A stretch of DNA of 50,103 bases, from NCBI GenBank assembly GCA_947628585.1, contig CANRAL010000004.1, forward strand, positions 1 to 50,103, in the 5' to 3' direction. Under the pieces are notes generated by a model that was not told where the DNA came from, ran no database searches, and saw only the letters and a program-made list of their open reading frames with translations. This document shows, one piece after another, positions 34,657 to 44,047 of the stretch; the stretch's first letter is position 1; each line of letters starts with the position of its first letter. A program made the translations under genes and the position numbers. The stretch comes from an uncultured Bacilli bacterium (GTDB lineage Bacteria > Bacillota_I > Bacilli_A > RF39 > UBA660).

Positions 34657-35316
34657 TTAAATTGCAATATAATTTTTTATATTATCAAAAATAGTATCAC
34701 CTATTCCTTTAACCTTTTTTAAATCTTCAATACTTTTAAATAATCCATAATTTTCGCGATACGAAATAATTGCCTTAGCTTTAGCCTCACCTATTCCGGG
34801 TAATGTAACTAGTTCATTAATGGTTGCTTTATTAATATTAATTAAAGAATTATTCTCATTTTCAATTTTAAATTTATCTGTTACTATAAGGCTATACCCT
34901 GCCTTTAAACATTTACTCATATCAAAACTATTTATATAACAAATATCCATATCATTATTGTTTAAATTGGAAAACTCATTTTTAGTAAATACATAAATAG
35001 TCATCTCTGGACTAACCTTTTTACTTAAATTAATATTATCTAAATAAGCATCATTATTTAAAACAGCTTCAGTTAATAAATCATTTATTACTGTTTCATT
35101 CTCGGCCTCATATAATCCGGGATTCGTTACTGCCCCTTTTATAGCTACTTTAAACGTTTTAGCATTATCAATATTATCATTATTATTAACAATTAATTCA
35201 GATTCTTCTTGACTATTTTCTTTAACTTTAAAAAAACCTAAAGATTCAATTAAAAGAATAATAATTAAGCCTAAACTTATTATAAATTGATGAAACCGCT
35301 GCCAAGAAAAATGCAT
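34657..35316 (-). CDS. comEA: ComEA-type DNA receptor (SLBB plus helix-hairpin-helix)
   Basis: A 219-aa protein with an N-terminal signal anchor (12-32), an SLBB domain (about 52-140: VAIKGAVTNPGLYE) and two C-terminal helix-hairpin-helix motifs (NINKATINELVTLPGIGEAK, then LKKVKGIGD) that bind double-stranded DNA in natural transformation. The ribosome site is AAAGGAGGG. No comEC or comEB is adjacent; the adhesin gene follows 24 bp later. A transformation role therefore depends on partners elsewhere. Confidence 0.9.
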   Translation of the reverse strand: MHFSWQRFHQFIISLGLIIILLIESLGFFKVKENSQEESELIVNNNDNIDNAKTFKVAIKGAVTNPGLYEAENETVINDLLTEAVLNNDAYLDNINLSKKVSPEMTIYVFTKNEFSNLNNNDMDICYINSFDMSKCLKAGYSLIVTDKFKIENENNSLININKATINELVTLPGIGEAKAKAIISYRENYGLFKSIEDLKKVKGIGDTIFDNIKNYIAI

Positions 35317-35375
35317 TTAATCCCTCCTTTCATCTATATATCTTACGAATTTTTTTAATTTTCCTTTTTTTTAGA

Positions 35376-35402
35376 CAAAAAAAAGATAATATTTCTATTA
35401 TC
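35376..35402 (-). terminator. Terminator of ftsY-ylxM
   Basis: Minus-strand GATAATA, loop GAAA, TATTATC, then T8. Confidence 0.85.
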
Positions 35403-35412
35403 CGCATAAAAT

Positions 35413-35709
35413 TTATTTTATTAATTTCTCTAATTCTTGCTTTAAAATATTTAAATCATCTATTTTTAATAATTCTTTTAGCCTTTCATTAGTTTTTAAT
35501 ATTTGTAATTCATTTTCTAATTTAGTTAATTTTTGTTCAGTTGTTTTAATAGAAGAACCAATAAAACTTTTAGATACTTGCATTAAATCGGCAATTTCTT
35601 GCATTGTTAAATTTTCATCATAGTAAAGGGAAAAAATTTTTCTTTTATTTTCTGTGATTAAAAAATCATAAATATCTAATAATAAACTATAATAAACAAA
35701 TTTTTCCAT
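35413..35709 (-). CDS. ylxM: YlxM/UPF0122 SRP-associated regulator
   Basis: A 98-aa helix-turn-helix protein (sigma-70 region 4-like: LTMQEIADLMQVSKSFIGSSI). In Firmicutes ylxM lies with ftsY and ffh and its product modulates the signal recognition particle. The start overlaps the ftsY stop by one base. Unlike Bacillus, ffh does not follow; a terminator does. Confidence 0.88.
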   Translation of the reverse strand: MEKFVYYSLLLDIYDFLITENKRKIFSLYYDENLTMQEIADLMQVSKSFIGSSIKTTEQKLTKLENELQILKTNERLKELLKIDDLNILKQELEKLIK

Positions 35710-36689
35710 TACATCATATCCTTAAACAAGCCATAAATATATTCTTCTATATCAAAAGGAATTAAATCTTCCATTGTTTCCCCAAGTCCTACAAATTTAA
35801 CTGGTATATTAACACTTTCTTTAATAGCTAAAACTATTCCCCCTTTCGCGGTTCCATCTAATTTAGTTAAAACAATACCCGTTATATTAGTTATTTCTTT
35901 AAAGGCTTGAGCTTGCATAATACCATTTTGCCCAGTTGCAGCATCAATTACTAATAAAGTTTCATGAGGGGCATCAGGAATTATTGTACCAATTACTTTA
36001 TTTATTTTCTCTAACTCTTGCATTAAATTAACTTTATTTTGAAGTCTTCCCGCCGTATCAATGAAAACAATATCGGCATTCTTTTCTTTAGCCAGTTTTA
36101 ACCCATCATATACGACACTTGCTGGATCACTATTTTCTTTACCATAAAATAAAGAATCTGTTCTTTCCGCCCAAATTTTTAATTGTTCTACGGCCCCCGC
36201 TCTAAATGTATCACCGGCGATTAACATTATTCTTTTTCCTTCTTTTTGATATTTATGGGCTAATTTGGCAATTGTTGTCGTTTTACCTACACCATTAACC
36301 CCTACCATTAAAATTACAGTTGGCCCATTTTCCGCCATAGTAATTTTATCCGTAATGCTTTCATTTTCAACATAAATAATAAAAAGTTCATCCACTATAA
36401 CTTCTTGTAATTCTTGAGGATTAGTTATATTTTCTTGTTTTACTCTTTTTCTTAACCGATCCATAAAATTCATAACAGTATTTACTCCAATATCAGCCAT
36501 AATTAAAATATTTTCCAATTCTTCAAAATATTCTTCAGACACTTTATGATATTTAATACCTAAAAGGTTTAACTGATTAACAAAATTAGCCCGTGTTTTT
36601 TTTAATCCTTCATCATACTTTTTAGTTACTTCTTTTTCTTCTTGTTCTTTAACTTTAATAATATTTTTTAATTTGGCAAATAATCCCAT
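35709..36689 (-). CDS. ftsY: Signal recognition particle receptor FtsY
   Basis: A 326-aa GTPase that docks SRP-ribosome complexes at the membrane. Short charged N-terminal A domain, N domain helices, then G domain: G1 GVNGVGKTTTIAKLA, the insertion box DTFRAGAVEQL, G3 DTAGR, G4 TKLDGTAKGG. The short A domain is normal for this group. The ribosome site is AAAGGAG. Shares a divergent promoter region with rnj. Confidence 0.96.
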   Translation of the reverse strand: MGLFAKLKNIIKVKEQEEKEVTKKYDEGLKKTRANFVNQLNLLGIKYHKVSEEYFEELENILIMADIGVNTVMNFMDRLRKRVKQENITNPQELQEVIVDELFIIYVENESITDKITMAENGPTVILMVGVNGVGKTTTIAKLAHKYQKEGKRIMLIAGDTFRAGAVEQLKIWAERTDSLFYGKENSDPASVVYDGLKLAKEKNADIVFIDTAGRLQNKVNLMQELEKINKVIGTIIPDAPHETLLVIDAATGQNGIMQAQAFKEITNITGIVLTKLDGTAKGGIVLAIKESVNIPVKFVGLGETMEDLIPFDIEEYIYGLFKDMM

Positions 36690-36706
36690 ACATTCTCCTT
36701 TTTAAA

Positions 36707-36721
36707 TGTTAATACTTAACA
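36707..36721. repeat. Inverted repeat in the ftsY leader
   Basis: TGTTAA-TAC-TTAACA, perfect 6-bp arms between the ftsY -10 and ribosome site. Candidate operator. Confidence 0.45.
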
Positions 36722-36726
36722 CTAAT

Positions 36727-36755
36727 AATATATCAAAAACTAGACAAATTAGCAA
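36727..36755 (-). promoter_or_regulatory. ftsY promoter
   Basis: Minus-strand TTGCTA (36750-36755), 17 bp, TATATT (36727-36732). Interleaved with the rnj promoter. Confidence 0.6.
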
Positions 36756-36769
36756 TTTTTTGCTATAAT
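36741..36769 (+). promoter_or_regulatory. rnj promoter
   Basis: TAGACA (36741-36746), 17 bp, TATAAT (36764-36769) with TGC before the -10. Confidence 0.7.
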
Positions 36770-36817
36770 TATTTTTAAGTTTAAAGCTTTTATTTTTAGA
36801 AAGAAGGAAAAAATTTA

Positions 36818-38491
36818 ATGAATACGAAAATTGCAACCCAAATTGTGGCTTTAGGTGGTTTAGGTGAAGTTGGAAAAAATATGTATATTATCGAACATGA
36901 TAAGGAAATAATCATTATTGATGCTGGTGTAATGTTTCCCGAAGATAACTTACTTGGCGTTGATTATGTTATTCAAGATGTTACATATTTAAAGAAAAAT
37001 GAAGATAAAATTAAAGGTTTATTTATTACCCACGGACATGAAGATCATATTGGAGGTATTCCTTTCTTACTACAGTCAGTTAATATTCCTAAAATATATG
37101 CTCCCAAAATAGCTAAAGATTTAATTGAAAAAAAATTGGTAGAAAGAAACATTAAATATGATAATTATGAAATAATTACTCCTGATTTAGTTGTAAATAC
37201 CAAATTTTTTAAAGTGGAGTTTGTTAATACTACTCACTCTATTCCTGACAGTTTTGCTTTAAAAATAACTACCCCAAATGGCATAATTTTTGAAACAGGT
37301 GACTTTAAATTTGATTTGACTCCTATTGGACCAATGGCTAATATTCATAAAATGGCTGAAGCTGGTAATGAAGGTGTTACTTTACTATTAAGTGATTCCA
37401 CAAATGCATTATCCGAAGGATATTCTAAAAGTGAATCAGCCGTAGATGAAATGTTAAACGATATTATTGCCAAACATTATGGCCGAGTTATTATCGCTAC
37501 TTTTGCCTCCAATATCTATCGGGTTAAACATATCGCTGAAACTTGCAAAAAATATAATCGAAAAATTGTTGTATTTGGTCGAAGTATGGAAAATAGTGTT
37601 GAACTAGCTTTAAATAATAATTTAATTAATGATAAATCTTTATTTATTGATGCTAATCAAGCTAAAAGTTTAAAAAGAAATGAGATTTGTATTTTATGTA
37701 CTGGTAGTCAAGGAGAACCTTTGGCCGCTTTATCACGAATTGCCAATGGACAACACCGACAAATATCTTTACTTAACGACGATTTAGTTATCTTTTCTTC
37801 TAGTCCTATTCCAGGTAATGCCGAAAGTATTAATCGAATTATTAATAAATTATATTTAAAAGGCGTTAGAGTTTATACTAATACTGAGTTTTCCGATATC
37901 CATACGTCTGGTCATGCCAAAGAAGAAGAGTTAAAATGGATGCTAAGATTAATAAAACCTAAATATTTTATGCCTATGCATGGTGAATATAGAATGTTAA
38001 AACAACATAGTGAAATAGGAAAATTATGTGGTATTCCCGAAGAAAATATATTTATTTGTTCTAATGGTGACTGTTTAGAAATACTAGATGGTGAAGTTAG
38101 AAAAGGAGGAAAAGTTACCGCGGGTGATGTTTATGTTGATGGCTCTCGAGTTGGCGATATTGGTTCTAATGTTATAAAGGATCGAAAGCTTATGAGCCAA
38201 GATGGTATTTTAATAACTATTTTAAATATTAATACTCTTCAAAGAAAGTTACTACTTAAACCTAATGTTACCGCGCGAGGATTTGTCTTAGTTAATGAAA
38301 ATCAAGAACTAATTCAAAAAATTGAACATAAAATTGCCGATATAACTAATGAATTTTTATTAAAAAATCCTTATAATTATACCGATTTAAAAAATCAAAT
38401 TATTCTTGAATTACTTCCTTTTATTAATAGTTTAACCGGTCGAAAACCAATTATTTTACCAGTTATCATGGAAGTTAATCAATCAGCTTAA
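36818..38491 (+). CDS. rnj: Ribonuclease J
   Basis: A 557-aa metallo-beta-lactamase/beta-CASP nuclease for mRNA decay and rRNA maturation, acting as 5'-3' exonuclease and endonuclease. Seen: the zinc motif THGHEDHIGG (about 70-79), later metal ligands in THSIPD and ETGDFKFD, beta-CASP motifs ATFASNIYR and CTGSQGEP, SSSPIPGNE-like region, HTSGHA and MPMHGEYR. The C-terminal domain is present, so it is full length. Only one RNase J is visible here. Confidence 0.96.
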   Translation: MNTKIATQIVALGGLGEVGKNMYIIEHDKEIIIIDAGVMFPEDNLLGVDYVIQDVTYLKKNEDKIKGLFITHGHEDHIGGIPFLLQSVNIPKIYAPKIAKDLIEKKLVERNIKYDNYEIITPDLVVNTKFFKVEFVNTTHSIPDSFALKITTPNGIIFETGDFKFDLTPIGPMANIHKMAEAGNEGVTLLLSDSTNALSEGYSKSESAVDEMLNDIIAKHYGRVIIATFASNIYRVKHIAETCKKYNRKIVVFGRSMENSVELALNNNLINDKSLFIDANQAKSLKRNEICILCTGSQGEPLAALSRIANGQHRQISLLNDDLVIFSSSPIPGNAESINRIINKLYLKGVRVYTNTEFSDIHTSGHAKEEELKWMLRLIKPKYFMPMHGEYRMLKQHSEIGKLCGIPEENIFICSNGDCLEILDGEVRKGGKVTAGDVYVDGSRVGDIGSNVIKDRKLMSQDGILITILNINTLQRKLLLKPNVTARGFVLVNENQELIQKIEHKIADITNEFLLKNPYNYTDLKNQIILELLPFINSLTGRKPIILPVIMEVNQSA

Positions 38492-38517
38492 AAAAGAAAT
38501 TTATTTTCTTTTTTTAT
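38490..38517 (+). terminator. Probable rnj terminator
   Basis: AAAAAGAAA can pair TTTTCTTTTT around TTTA, followed by T-rich DNA; weak A-T stem. Confidence 0.5.
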
Positions 38518-38529
38518 TTTAAGAAAAAT

Positions 38530-38547
38530 GAGAGCTTTAAAGCTCTC
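38530..38547 (-). terminator. Probable topA terminator
   Basis: Perfect palindrome GAGAGCTTTAAAGCTCTC ending in the topA stop codon, then ATTTTTCTT on the minus strand. Confidence 0.65.
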
Positions 38548-40570
38548 AACTATCTTCATCACAATTTAAACAGACAATTTTTTTATTTTTTTCTACTAAT
38601 AATTCTTTACATTTAGGACATTTCTCACCTGTAGGTTTATACCATAAAGCATAAGTACATTTTGGATAATTACTACAACCATAAAAAATTTTTCCTTTTT
38701 TACTTTTACGTTCAATAATTTTTCCCTTACATTTTGGACAATCACATATTTCTATTATATCTTTCTTTTCTTTTTTTACATACTTACATTCTGGATAATT
38801 ACTACAAGCAATAAATTCACCATATTTACTTTTCCGATAAACTAAAGTACCACCACATTCTGGACATATTTCCCCTGTTGATTCAGGAGCTTTCTTTTCC
38901 ATTTCGTGAAAAGCTTTGTCAACTAAAGGTTCAAATTCTGCATAAAAATCTTTTAATACTTTAATATTATCTTTTTTAGCTTCAGCAATATCATCTAAAT
39001 CTTGTTCCATTTGAGCTGTATATTTAACATTAACAATATTTGAAAAAAATTCTTGTAATTTATCTGTTGTTTCATATCCAATCGCGGTCGGTTCAAACTT
39101 TTTATCTACCAAAGTAACATATTCGCGATCCTTTATCGTTTGAATAATAGTAGCATAAGTACTAGGGCGACCAATACCTAAACTTTCCAATTCTTTAATA
39201 AGACTACTTTCTGTATAACGTGCTGATGGTTTAGTAAAATGTTGAGTTTTAGTAATATCATCGGCAGTTAATATATCAGATTTATAATTTTTTAAATCAG
39301 GTAATAAAACATCTTCATTATCTTCATATTCACCATAAACTTTTAAATAACCATCAAAAGTTAAGACACTTCCCGTTGCTTTAAAAGAATAATCGTTATT
39401 ATCTAATATAACAGTTGTAGCTAATGTTTTAGCATCATGCATCAAAGAAGCTAAAGCTCTTACATAAATTAATTTATATAATTTATATTCATCACTAGAT
39501 AAATAAGCTTTCATCTCTTCAGGAGTTCGATTAATACTTGTAGGTCTAATCCCTTCATGAGCATCTTGAACGTTTTCCGTTTTTTTAGCTTTCTTTACAT
39601 ATCCAATGTATTCTTCTCCATATTTGCCTTTAATATAACCAAAAGTACTTTTTACAAATTCATCAGAAAGTCTAACACTATCAGTACGCATATAAGTTAT
39701 TAAACCAACTGTTTCACTTCCAATATCGATACCTTCATATAATTTTTGCGCTATTTTCATTGTTTTAGAAGCCGCGAAATTTAATTTTGAAGAAGCTAAT
39801 TGTTGTAAAGTACTTGTTCGAAATACTTCTTTACTACTTTTATTTTTTTCTTTTTCTTCAACACTAGCAATTCGAAATGACTTACTTAAAACATCTAATA
39901 TTTTATTAGCGCTAACTTCATCAGGTATTTCGATATCTTTACCCTTATATTTTTCTAAAGTTGCTTTAAAAGTGTTAAAATCAGCTTCTATGGTCCAATA
40001 TTCTTTAGGAACAAAAGCTTTAATTTCTCTTTCTCGATCAACAATTAATTTTAAAGCAACACTTTGCACTCTCCCAGCACTTTTACCCGCGGTTTTACTT
40101 TGCATTAACCGGCTTAAACGAAAACCAATAATGCGATCTAAAATTCTTCTTGTTTCGCCACTTTTAACTAAATCCATATCTATTTTTCGAGGATTATCCA
40201 TGGATTTTAAAACAACATCTTTAGTTATTTCATTAAATACTACTCTTTTATATTTTTCATCAGGAATCTTTGCTTCATCATAAATATGCCAAGATATAGT
40301 TTCCCCTTCTCGATCTGGATCAGTTGCTAAATAAATAGTATCAGCACTATCTATCATTTTCTTTAAGTAAAGAACATCTTTTTTCTTTTCTTTAATAACA
40401 GTATATTTAGGTTTAAAATCATTTTCAATATCTACTCCTAAAGAATATTTTCCTGATTTTGATAAATCCCGAATATGACCCTTACTAGATATAACATTAT
40501 ATTTACTACCTAAATACTTCTCAATAGTTTTACATTTTGCTGGTGATTCCACAATCACTAGATTTTTCAT
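38546..40570 (-). CDS. topA: DNA topoisomerase I
   Basis: A 674-aa type IA topoisomerase that relaxes negative supercoils. Toprim domain at the start (IVESPAKCKTIEKYLG, DPDREGE), active-site Tyr in ITYMRTDS (about residue 290-297), and three C-terminal zinc ribbons: CPECGG...CSNYPEC, CPKCKG...CSNYPKC, CPKCKE...CLNC. The ribosome site is TAGGAGGAA. Last gene of the rbgA-rnhB operon. Confidence 0.97.
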   Translation of the reverse strand: MKNLVIVESPAKCKTIEKYLGSKYNVISSKGHIRDLSKSGKYSLGVDIENDFKPKYTVIKEKKKDVLYLKKMIDSADTIYLATDPDREGETISWHIYDEAKIPDEKYKRVVFNEITKDVVLKSMDNPRKIDMDLVKSGETRRILDRIIGFRLSRLMQSKTAGKSAGRVQSVALKLIVDREREIKAFVPKEYWTIEADFNTFKATLEKYKGKDIEIPDEVSANKILDVLSKSFRIASVEEKEKNKSSKEVFRTSTLQQLASSKLNFAASKTMKIAQKLYEGIDIGSETVGLITYMRTDSVRLSDEFVKSTFGYIKGKYGEEYIGYVKKAKKTENVQDAHEGIRPTSINRTPEEMKAYLSSDEYKLYKLIYVRALASLMHDAKTLATTVILDNNDYSFKATGSVLTFDGYLKVYGEYEDNEDVLLPDLKNYKSDILTADDITKTQHFTKPSARYTESSLIKELESLGIGRPSTYATIIQTIKDREYVTLVDKKFEPTAIGYETTDKLQEFFSNIVNVKYTAQMEQDLDDIAEAKKDNIKVLKDFYAEFEPLVDKAFHEMEKKAPESTGEICPECGGTLVYRKSKYGEFIACSNYPECKYVKKEKKDIIEICDCPKCKGKIIERKSKKGKIFYGCSNYPKCTYALWYKPTGEKCPKCKELLVEKNKKIVCLNCDEDS

Positions 40571-40578
40571 TTTTCCTC

Positions 40579-42624
40579 CTATTCGGCATCTGCCAATATT
40601 TGTTCTTTTTCTTCTTCTATTTTATTTTGAGCATTTATTAAGGCTTCATCTAAATATTTAAAATAATTATTTTGAATTATTAAACTACTCATTTGAGTTT
40701 TTAAATTTATTTTACTGTTAATATCTTTTATTTCATCCATCGTATATTCTTTATCGGTATAATATTTTATGTTTCCATTAGAGGCATTATAATATGCTAA
40801 TTCATTTTTCCAAGAACCATCCGCATAAATAACTCGTGATTCATATTCATCGCTTAAAATATCACTACCCATATAATACCTTGGATCATAATTTAAATTA
40901 AATAAATTTGCAATAGTAGGAGTTAGATTAATAAATGAGGTATATTGTTTAAATTCTTTAGCCTCCATTTCACTATTATAAATGATGAATGGCGTTCTTT
41001 CAACCTCATAATCACTTAAATCATAATCTAGTACATAATTTAAGGTATCATTTTTAAGACCATAAGGGTAATGATCCCCAAATAAAGCAATAACTGTATC
41101 TTCTAAAATGCCGGCTTCTTCTAATTTTTCTAAAAGAACACCTAAAGCATTATCCAAAGTTTTAAGCTTAGACATATATCTTTTTAAATCTGTAGGATAA
41201 TCCTTGTCGGAAAAAAGATAAGTGTATTTATCTCCTTCAATTGAAGGAACGGAATAAGGTTGATGACTTGAAACACTAGTTAACCATAACATAAATGGTT
41301 TATCAGTATTTTCTAAAGTAATATCCATCGCTACATTTAAAAAGTCTTCATCACTAGCCCAATTTCGATATTCATTAGAATATTCTATTCCTAAATCTTC
41401 AACACCATAATATTTTTGACTACCTAAGTTTTTATGAATAGTTCTCCGATAGTAATAAGCTTCCGTATAATCATGCATACTCATTGTGCGATAATCCGCG
41501 GCATTAAATAAATTAAAAATGGAACTGCTATAAGTATTATTTTTATATTTATTAGCCGTACAATTATTATAAATAGAGTATAAACCAGTCATAGCACTAA
41601 ATTCATTATTCCCAGTTGAACACGAATTACGCGGAGAATAATTATTTTTAAAAGCCCATCCTTCCGTATACATTTTATAAAAATTAGGATAATATTCTTC
41701 ATTAATAAATATTTCATTAACACTTTCCATCATAATAACAATTAAGTTTTTACCTTCAAACATTCCCGTATAATCATTATAATTAGAAATATTTTGATTA
41801 ATCAAATAATTACTAATATTTTGTAGTGTCTTATTAGTCTCATCATCGATAACTCTTTCCCATAAAGTATCATCAATAATTCTATCAGTTACTTTATCAT
41901 TTTCTTCAATTACAAAATCAATAGTTTCATCAACATCGATTAAAGCACTTTTAATATCTAATATTCCATAGGCTAAAATACCAAATTCATTGACAACAAT
42001 ACTCGGAACATTAGGATTTTTAAATAAATCTAAATTAGAAACTGTTTGTAATTCATTTTGCATAAATTTGACTTTTAAAGTACTATAATACCCAAGAGAT
42101 AAAGTAATCAAACATATAAAAGTTGCAAGTATTCTAATAGGATACTCATATTTACTTCTCTTTTTTAATAAAAAAATTTTTTCTTCTTTAATTTTAGGAC
42201 TTTTTATCTTTAATATTAGATAAGTTAATAATAACCCAATAAAAGGAATAAATATTAAATAATATCTTGGTAAAAAAGATGCTAAAAATTCTCTTACATA
42301 ATCAATTACTGCTCCCAATTGACTAGAAGTATTAAAGGACATATAAACACCAATAAAATTATTAAATCCCATTTGTAAAAAAGCATAAATTGTAAATAAA
42401 AAACAAAATACAATTAAACCAATTTTTTGAATAGTCTTATTAAACCAAGATAAAAGAAAACTAATTACCAAGGAAATAATACTATAACCTAAAATAACTC
42501 TAATAAGCGAATAATCGAATATTTCAATATTACTAGCATATCGAAATATAAATTCAATCATTAATGTAAATATAAATATAATTAAAAAATTTTTAAGTAC
42601 TTTACTATTATTTAATTTTTTCAT
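40579..42624 (-). CDS. LTA synthase family membrane phosphoglycerol transferase (paralogue 2)
   Basis: A 681-aa LtaS-like protein: five N-terminal transmembrane helices (about 10-175) then the extracellular sulfatase-fold domain with metal ligand Glu in MMESVNE, candidate nucleophile in CSTGNNEF, SSHQPYS where LtaS has its histidine, and GDHYPYGL. Compared with paralogue 1 the nucleophile segment has an added Cys (NSCSTG). The ribosome site GGGGAG lies in the end of the upstream gene, 4 bp away. Two paralogues could split primer and polymer steps as LtaP/LtaS do in Listeria. Confidence 0.86.
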   Translation of the reverse strand: MKKLNNSKVLKNFLIIFIFTLMIEFIFRYASNIEIFDYSLIRVILGYSIISLVISFLLSWFNKTIQKIGLIVFCFLFTIYAFLQMGFNNFIGVYMSFNTSSQLGAVIDYVREFLASFLPRYYLIFIPFIGLLLTYLILKIKSPKIKEEKIFLLKKRSKYEYPIRILATFICLITLSLGYYSTLKVKFMQNELQTVSNLDLFKNPNVPSIVVNEFGILAYGILDIKSALIDVDETIDFVIEENDKVTDRIIDDTLWERVIDDETNKTLQNISNYLINQNISNYNDYTGMFEGKNLIVIMMESVNEIFINEEYYPNFYKMYTEGWAFKNNYSPRNSCSTGNNEFSAMTGLYSIYNNCTANKYKNNTYSSSIFNLFNAADYRTMSMHDYTEAYYYRRTIHKNLGSQKYYGVEDLGIEYSNEYRNWASDEDFLNVAMDITLENTDKPFMLWLTSVSSHQPYSVPSIEGDKYTYLFSDKDYPTDLKRYMSKLKTLDNALGVLLEKLEEAGILEDTVIALFGDHYPYGLKNDTLNYVLDYDLSDYEVERTPFIIYNSEMEAKEFKQYTSFINLTPTIANLFNLNYDPRYYMGSDILSDEYESRVIYADGSWKNELAYYNASNGNIKYYTDKEYTMDEIKDINSKINLKTQMSSLIIQNNYFKYLDEALINAQNKIEEEKEQILADAE

Positions 42625-42627
42625 TTT

Positions 42628-43437
42628 TTAATCTCCCCATAATTTACGAATTTTATTATTTTCATATTCATTAGCTATGTCAGAATATAAATCTTCGGCA
42701 TCTAATAATAAATCATTTATTTTTTGAGACAAAATCACTTTTTTCTCATACTGTCTCGTTTTATTTAATAATTGTAAAGCTTTTTTTAATTTTTTTATTG
42801 CTTCAATTAATTCATTTAATTCTTCAGCATTAACAATATCTTGATTAACTATTTTAATTAGTTCTTGAAGTTCCATATCTAAATAAAAACTTTCGACCAT
42901 TCCTTCGGCTTCATTACGAACCGCAACTATTTCTTGATCTAATTCCTTATCTAAATTATTTCTTTTATTAATTCGTTCTTCTATTTTACCAACTTTTTTC
43001 GAAAAAGAATTTTTAATTAATAATAAGTTTCCTTTTTCATTAAGTAAATTTTCTTTTGATTCATTTTTTATTAAAGTAACTACTTTTAAGCGAAAATTTT
43101 TAGAAAATGCCATTAAACTAGATACGGCTAAAGAAGATAAAACTAGGCTATTTATAAAAAAGGCCATTAAAGACGTTGGGAACAAAGCAATATTACCAAT
43201 TATAATAAAGGAAAGACTACCATAAAAAAAGATAGTGCCTTTAATTGGAAAATCATTTAATGCTTGTAATTTATCATCGATTTTAAGAATTTTATCGTCA
43301 ATTTCTCCCATATTTTCTAAACATTCTTTTTCTAATTTATCTAAGGTTAAGTTGCCACTGGCTTCATTATTATCAATATTTTTAATTTTATTTTCATAAT
43401 CTCTTATTTCTGTCTTAATTTTATTTTGTTTTGACAT
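42628..43437 (-). CDS. Coiled-coil protein with two central transmembrane helices, unknown
   Basis: A 269-aa protein with coiled coil at residues 1-62, two hydrophobic helices (about 67-85 and 88-110), and long coiled coil from 125 to the end. Not recognised. It overlaps rnhB by 17 bp and abuts the LtaS-like gene, so it belongs to the rbgA-topA operon. Its plan resembles membrane-bound scaffold or toxin-pore-like proteins, but nothing specific supports either. Confidence 0.75.
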   Translation of the reverse strand: MSKQNKIKTEIRDYENKIKNIDNNEASGNLTLDKLEKECLENMGEIDDKILKIDDKLQALNDFPIKGTIFFYGSLSFIIIGNIALFPTSLMAFFINSLVLSSLAVSSLMAFSKNFRLKVVTLIKNESKENLLNEKGNLLLIKNSFSKKVGKIEERINKRNNLDKELDQEIVAVRNEAEGMVESFYLDMELQELIKIVNQDIVNAEELNELIEAIKKLKKALQLLNKTRQYEKKVILSQKINDLLLDAEDLYSDIANEYENNKIRKLWGD

Positions 43438-44047
43438 TTTTATTCCTACTTTCTAATTCTTTTACAGGTTTATAACTAAATCTATAATTATCTAATATAC
43501 CATATTTTTGCATATTTTCAAGGTGTTTTTTTGTAGGATACCCTTTATGTTTGGCAAATTCATACATTGGATATTTTTGATCAAGCTCATACATTATACT
43601 ATCACGAGTAACTTTAGCTATAACACTAGCAGCCGCAATAGATAAGCTTAAAGCATCACCATGGATAATATCAATAACATTTTCTCTAGTTGGTAATTTC
43701 ATCGCATCAGTTAAAATATATTCGGGCTTTACTTTTAAATTATCCAAGGCAATATTCATAGCTAAACGAGAAGCTTCTAAAATGTTTATTTCATCAATCG
43801 TCTTAGCATCAACTATCCCTACTCCATAACTTATAGCTTCTTTTTTAATAATTTCAAAAAATTTATTTCTTTGTTTTTCACTTAATTTTTTTGAATCGTT
43901 TAGACCTTTTAAAGAATAATTAACTGGCAATATCACAGCTGCCGCGACTACAGGTCCTACTAAAGGTCCTCGCCCTGCTTCATCTACCCCAGCAATTAAA
44001 GTAATACCTTTTTTATATAATTTTTCTTCATATTCTAGCATATTCAT
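43421..44047 (-). CDS. rnhB: Ribonuclease HII
   Basis: A 208-aa nuclease that cuts RNA in RNA-DNA hybrids and single ribonucleotides in DNA. Seen: GVDEAGRGPLVGPVVAAAV with the first catalytic Asp-Glu pair, DSKKLSEKQR, an ILTDA motif, and HGDALSLSIAAASVIAKVTRD with a later catalytic Asp. The start overlaps the rbgA stop by 20 bp, so translation is coupled; no separate ribosome site is seen. Confidence 0.95.
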   Translation of the reverse strand: MNMLEYEEKLYKKGITLIAGVDEAGRGPLVGPVVAAAVILPVNYSLKGLNDSKKLSEKQRNKFFEIIKKEAISYGVGIVDAKTIDEINILEASRLAMNIALDNLKVKPEYILTDAMKLPTRENVIDIIHGDALSLSIAAASVIAKVTRDSIMYELDQKYPMYEFAKHKGYPTKKHLENMQKYGILDNYRFSYKPVKELESRNKNVKTK

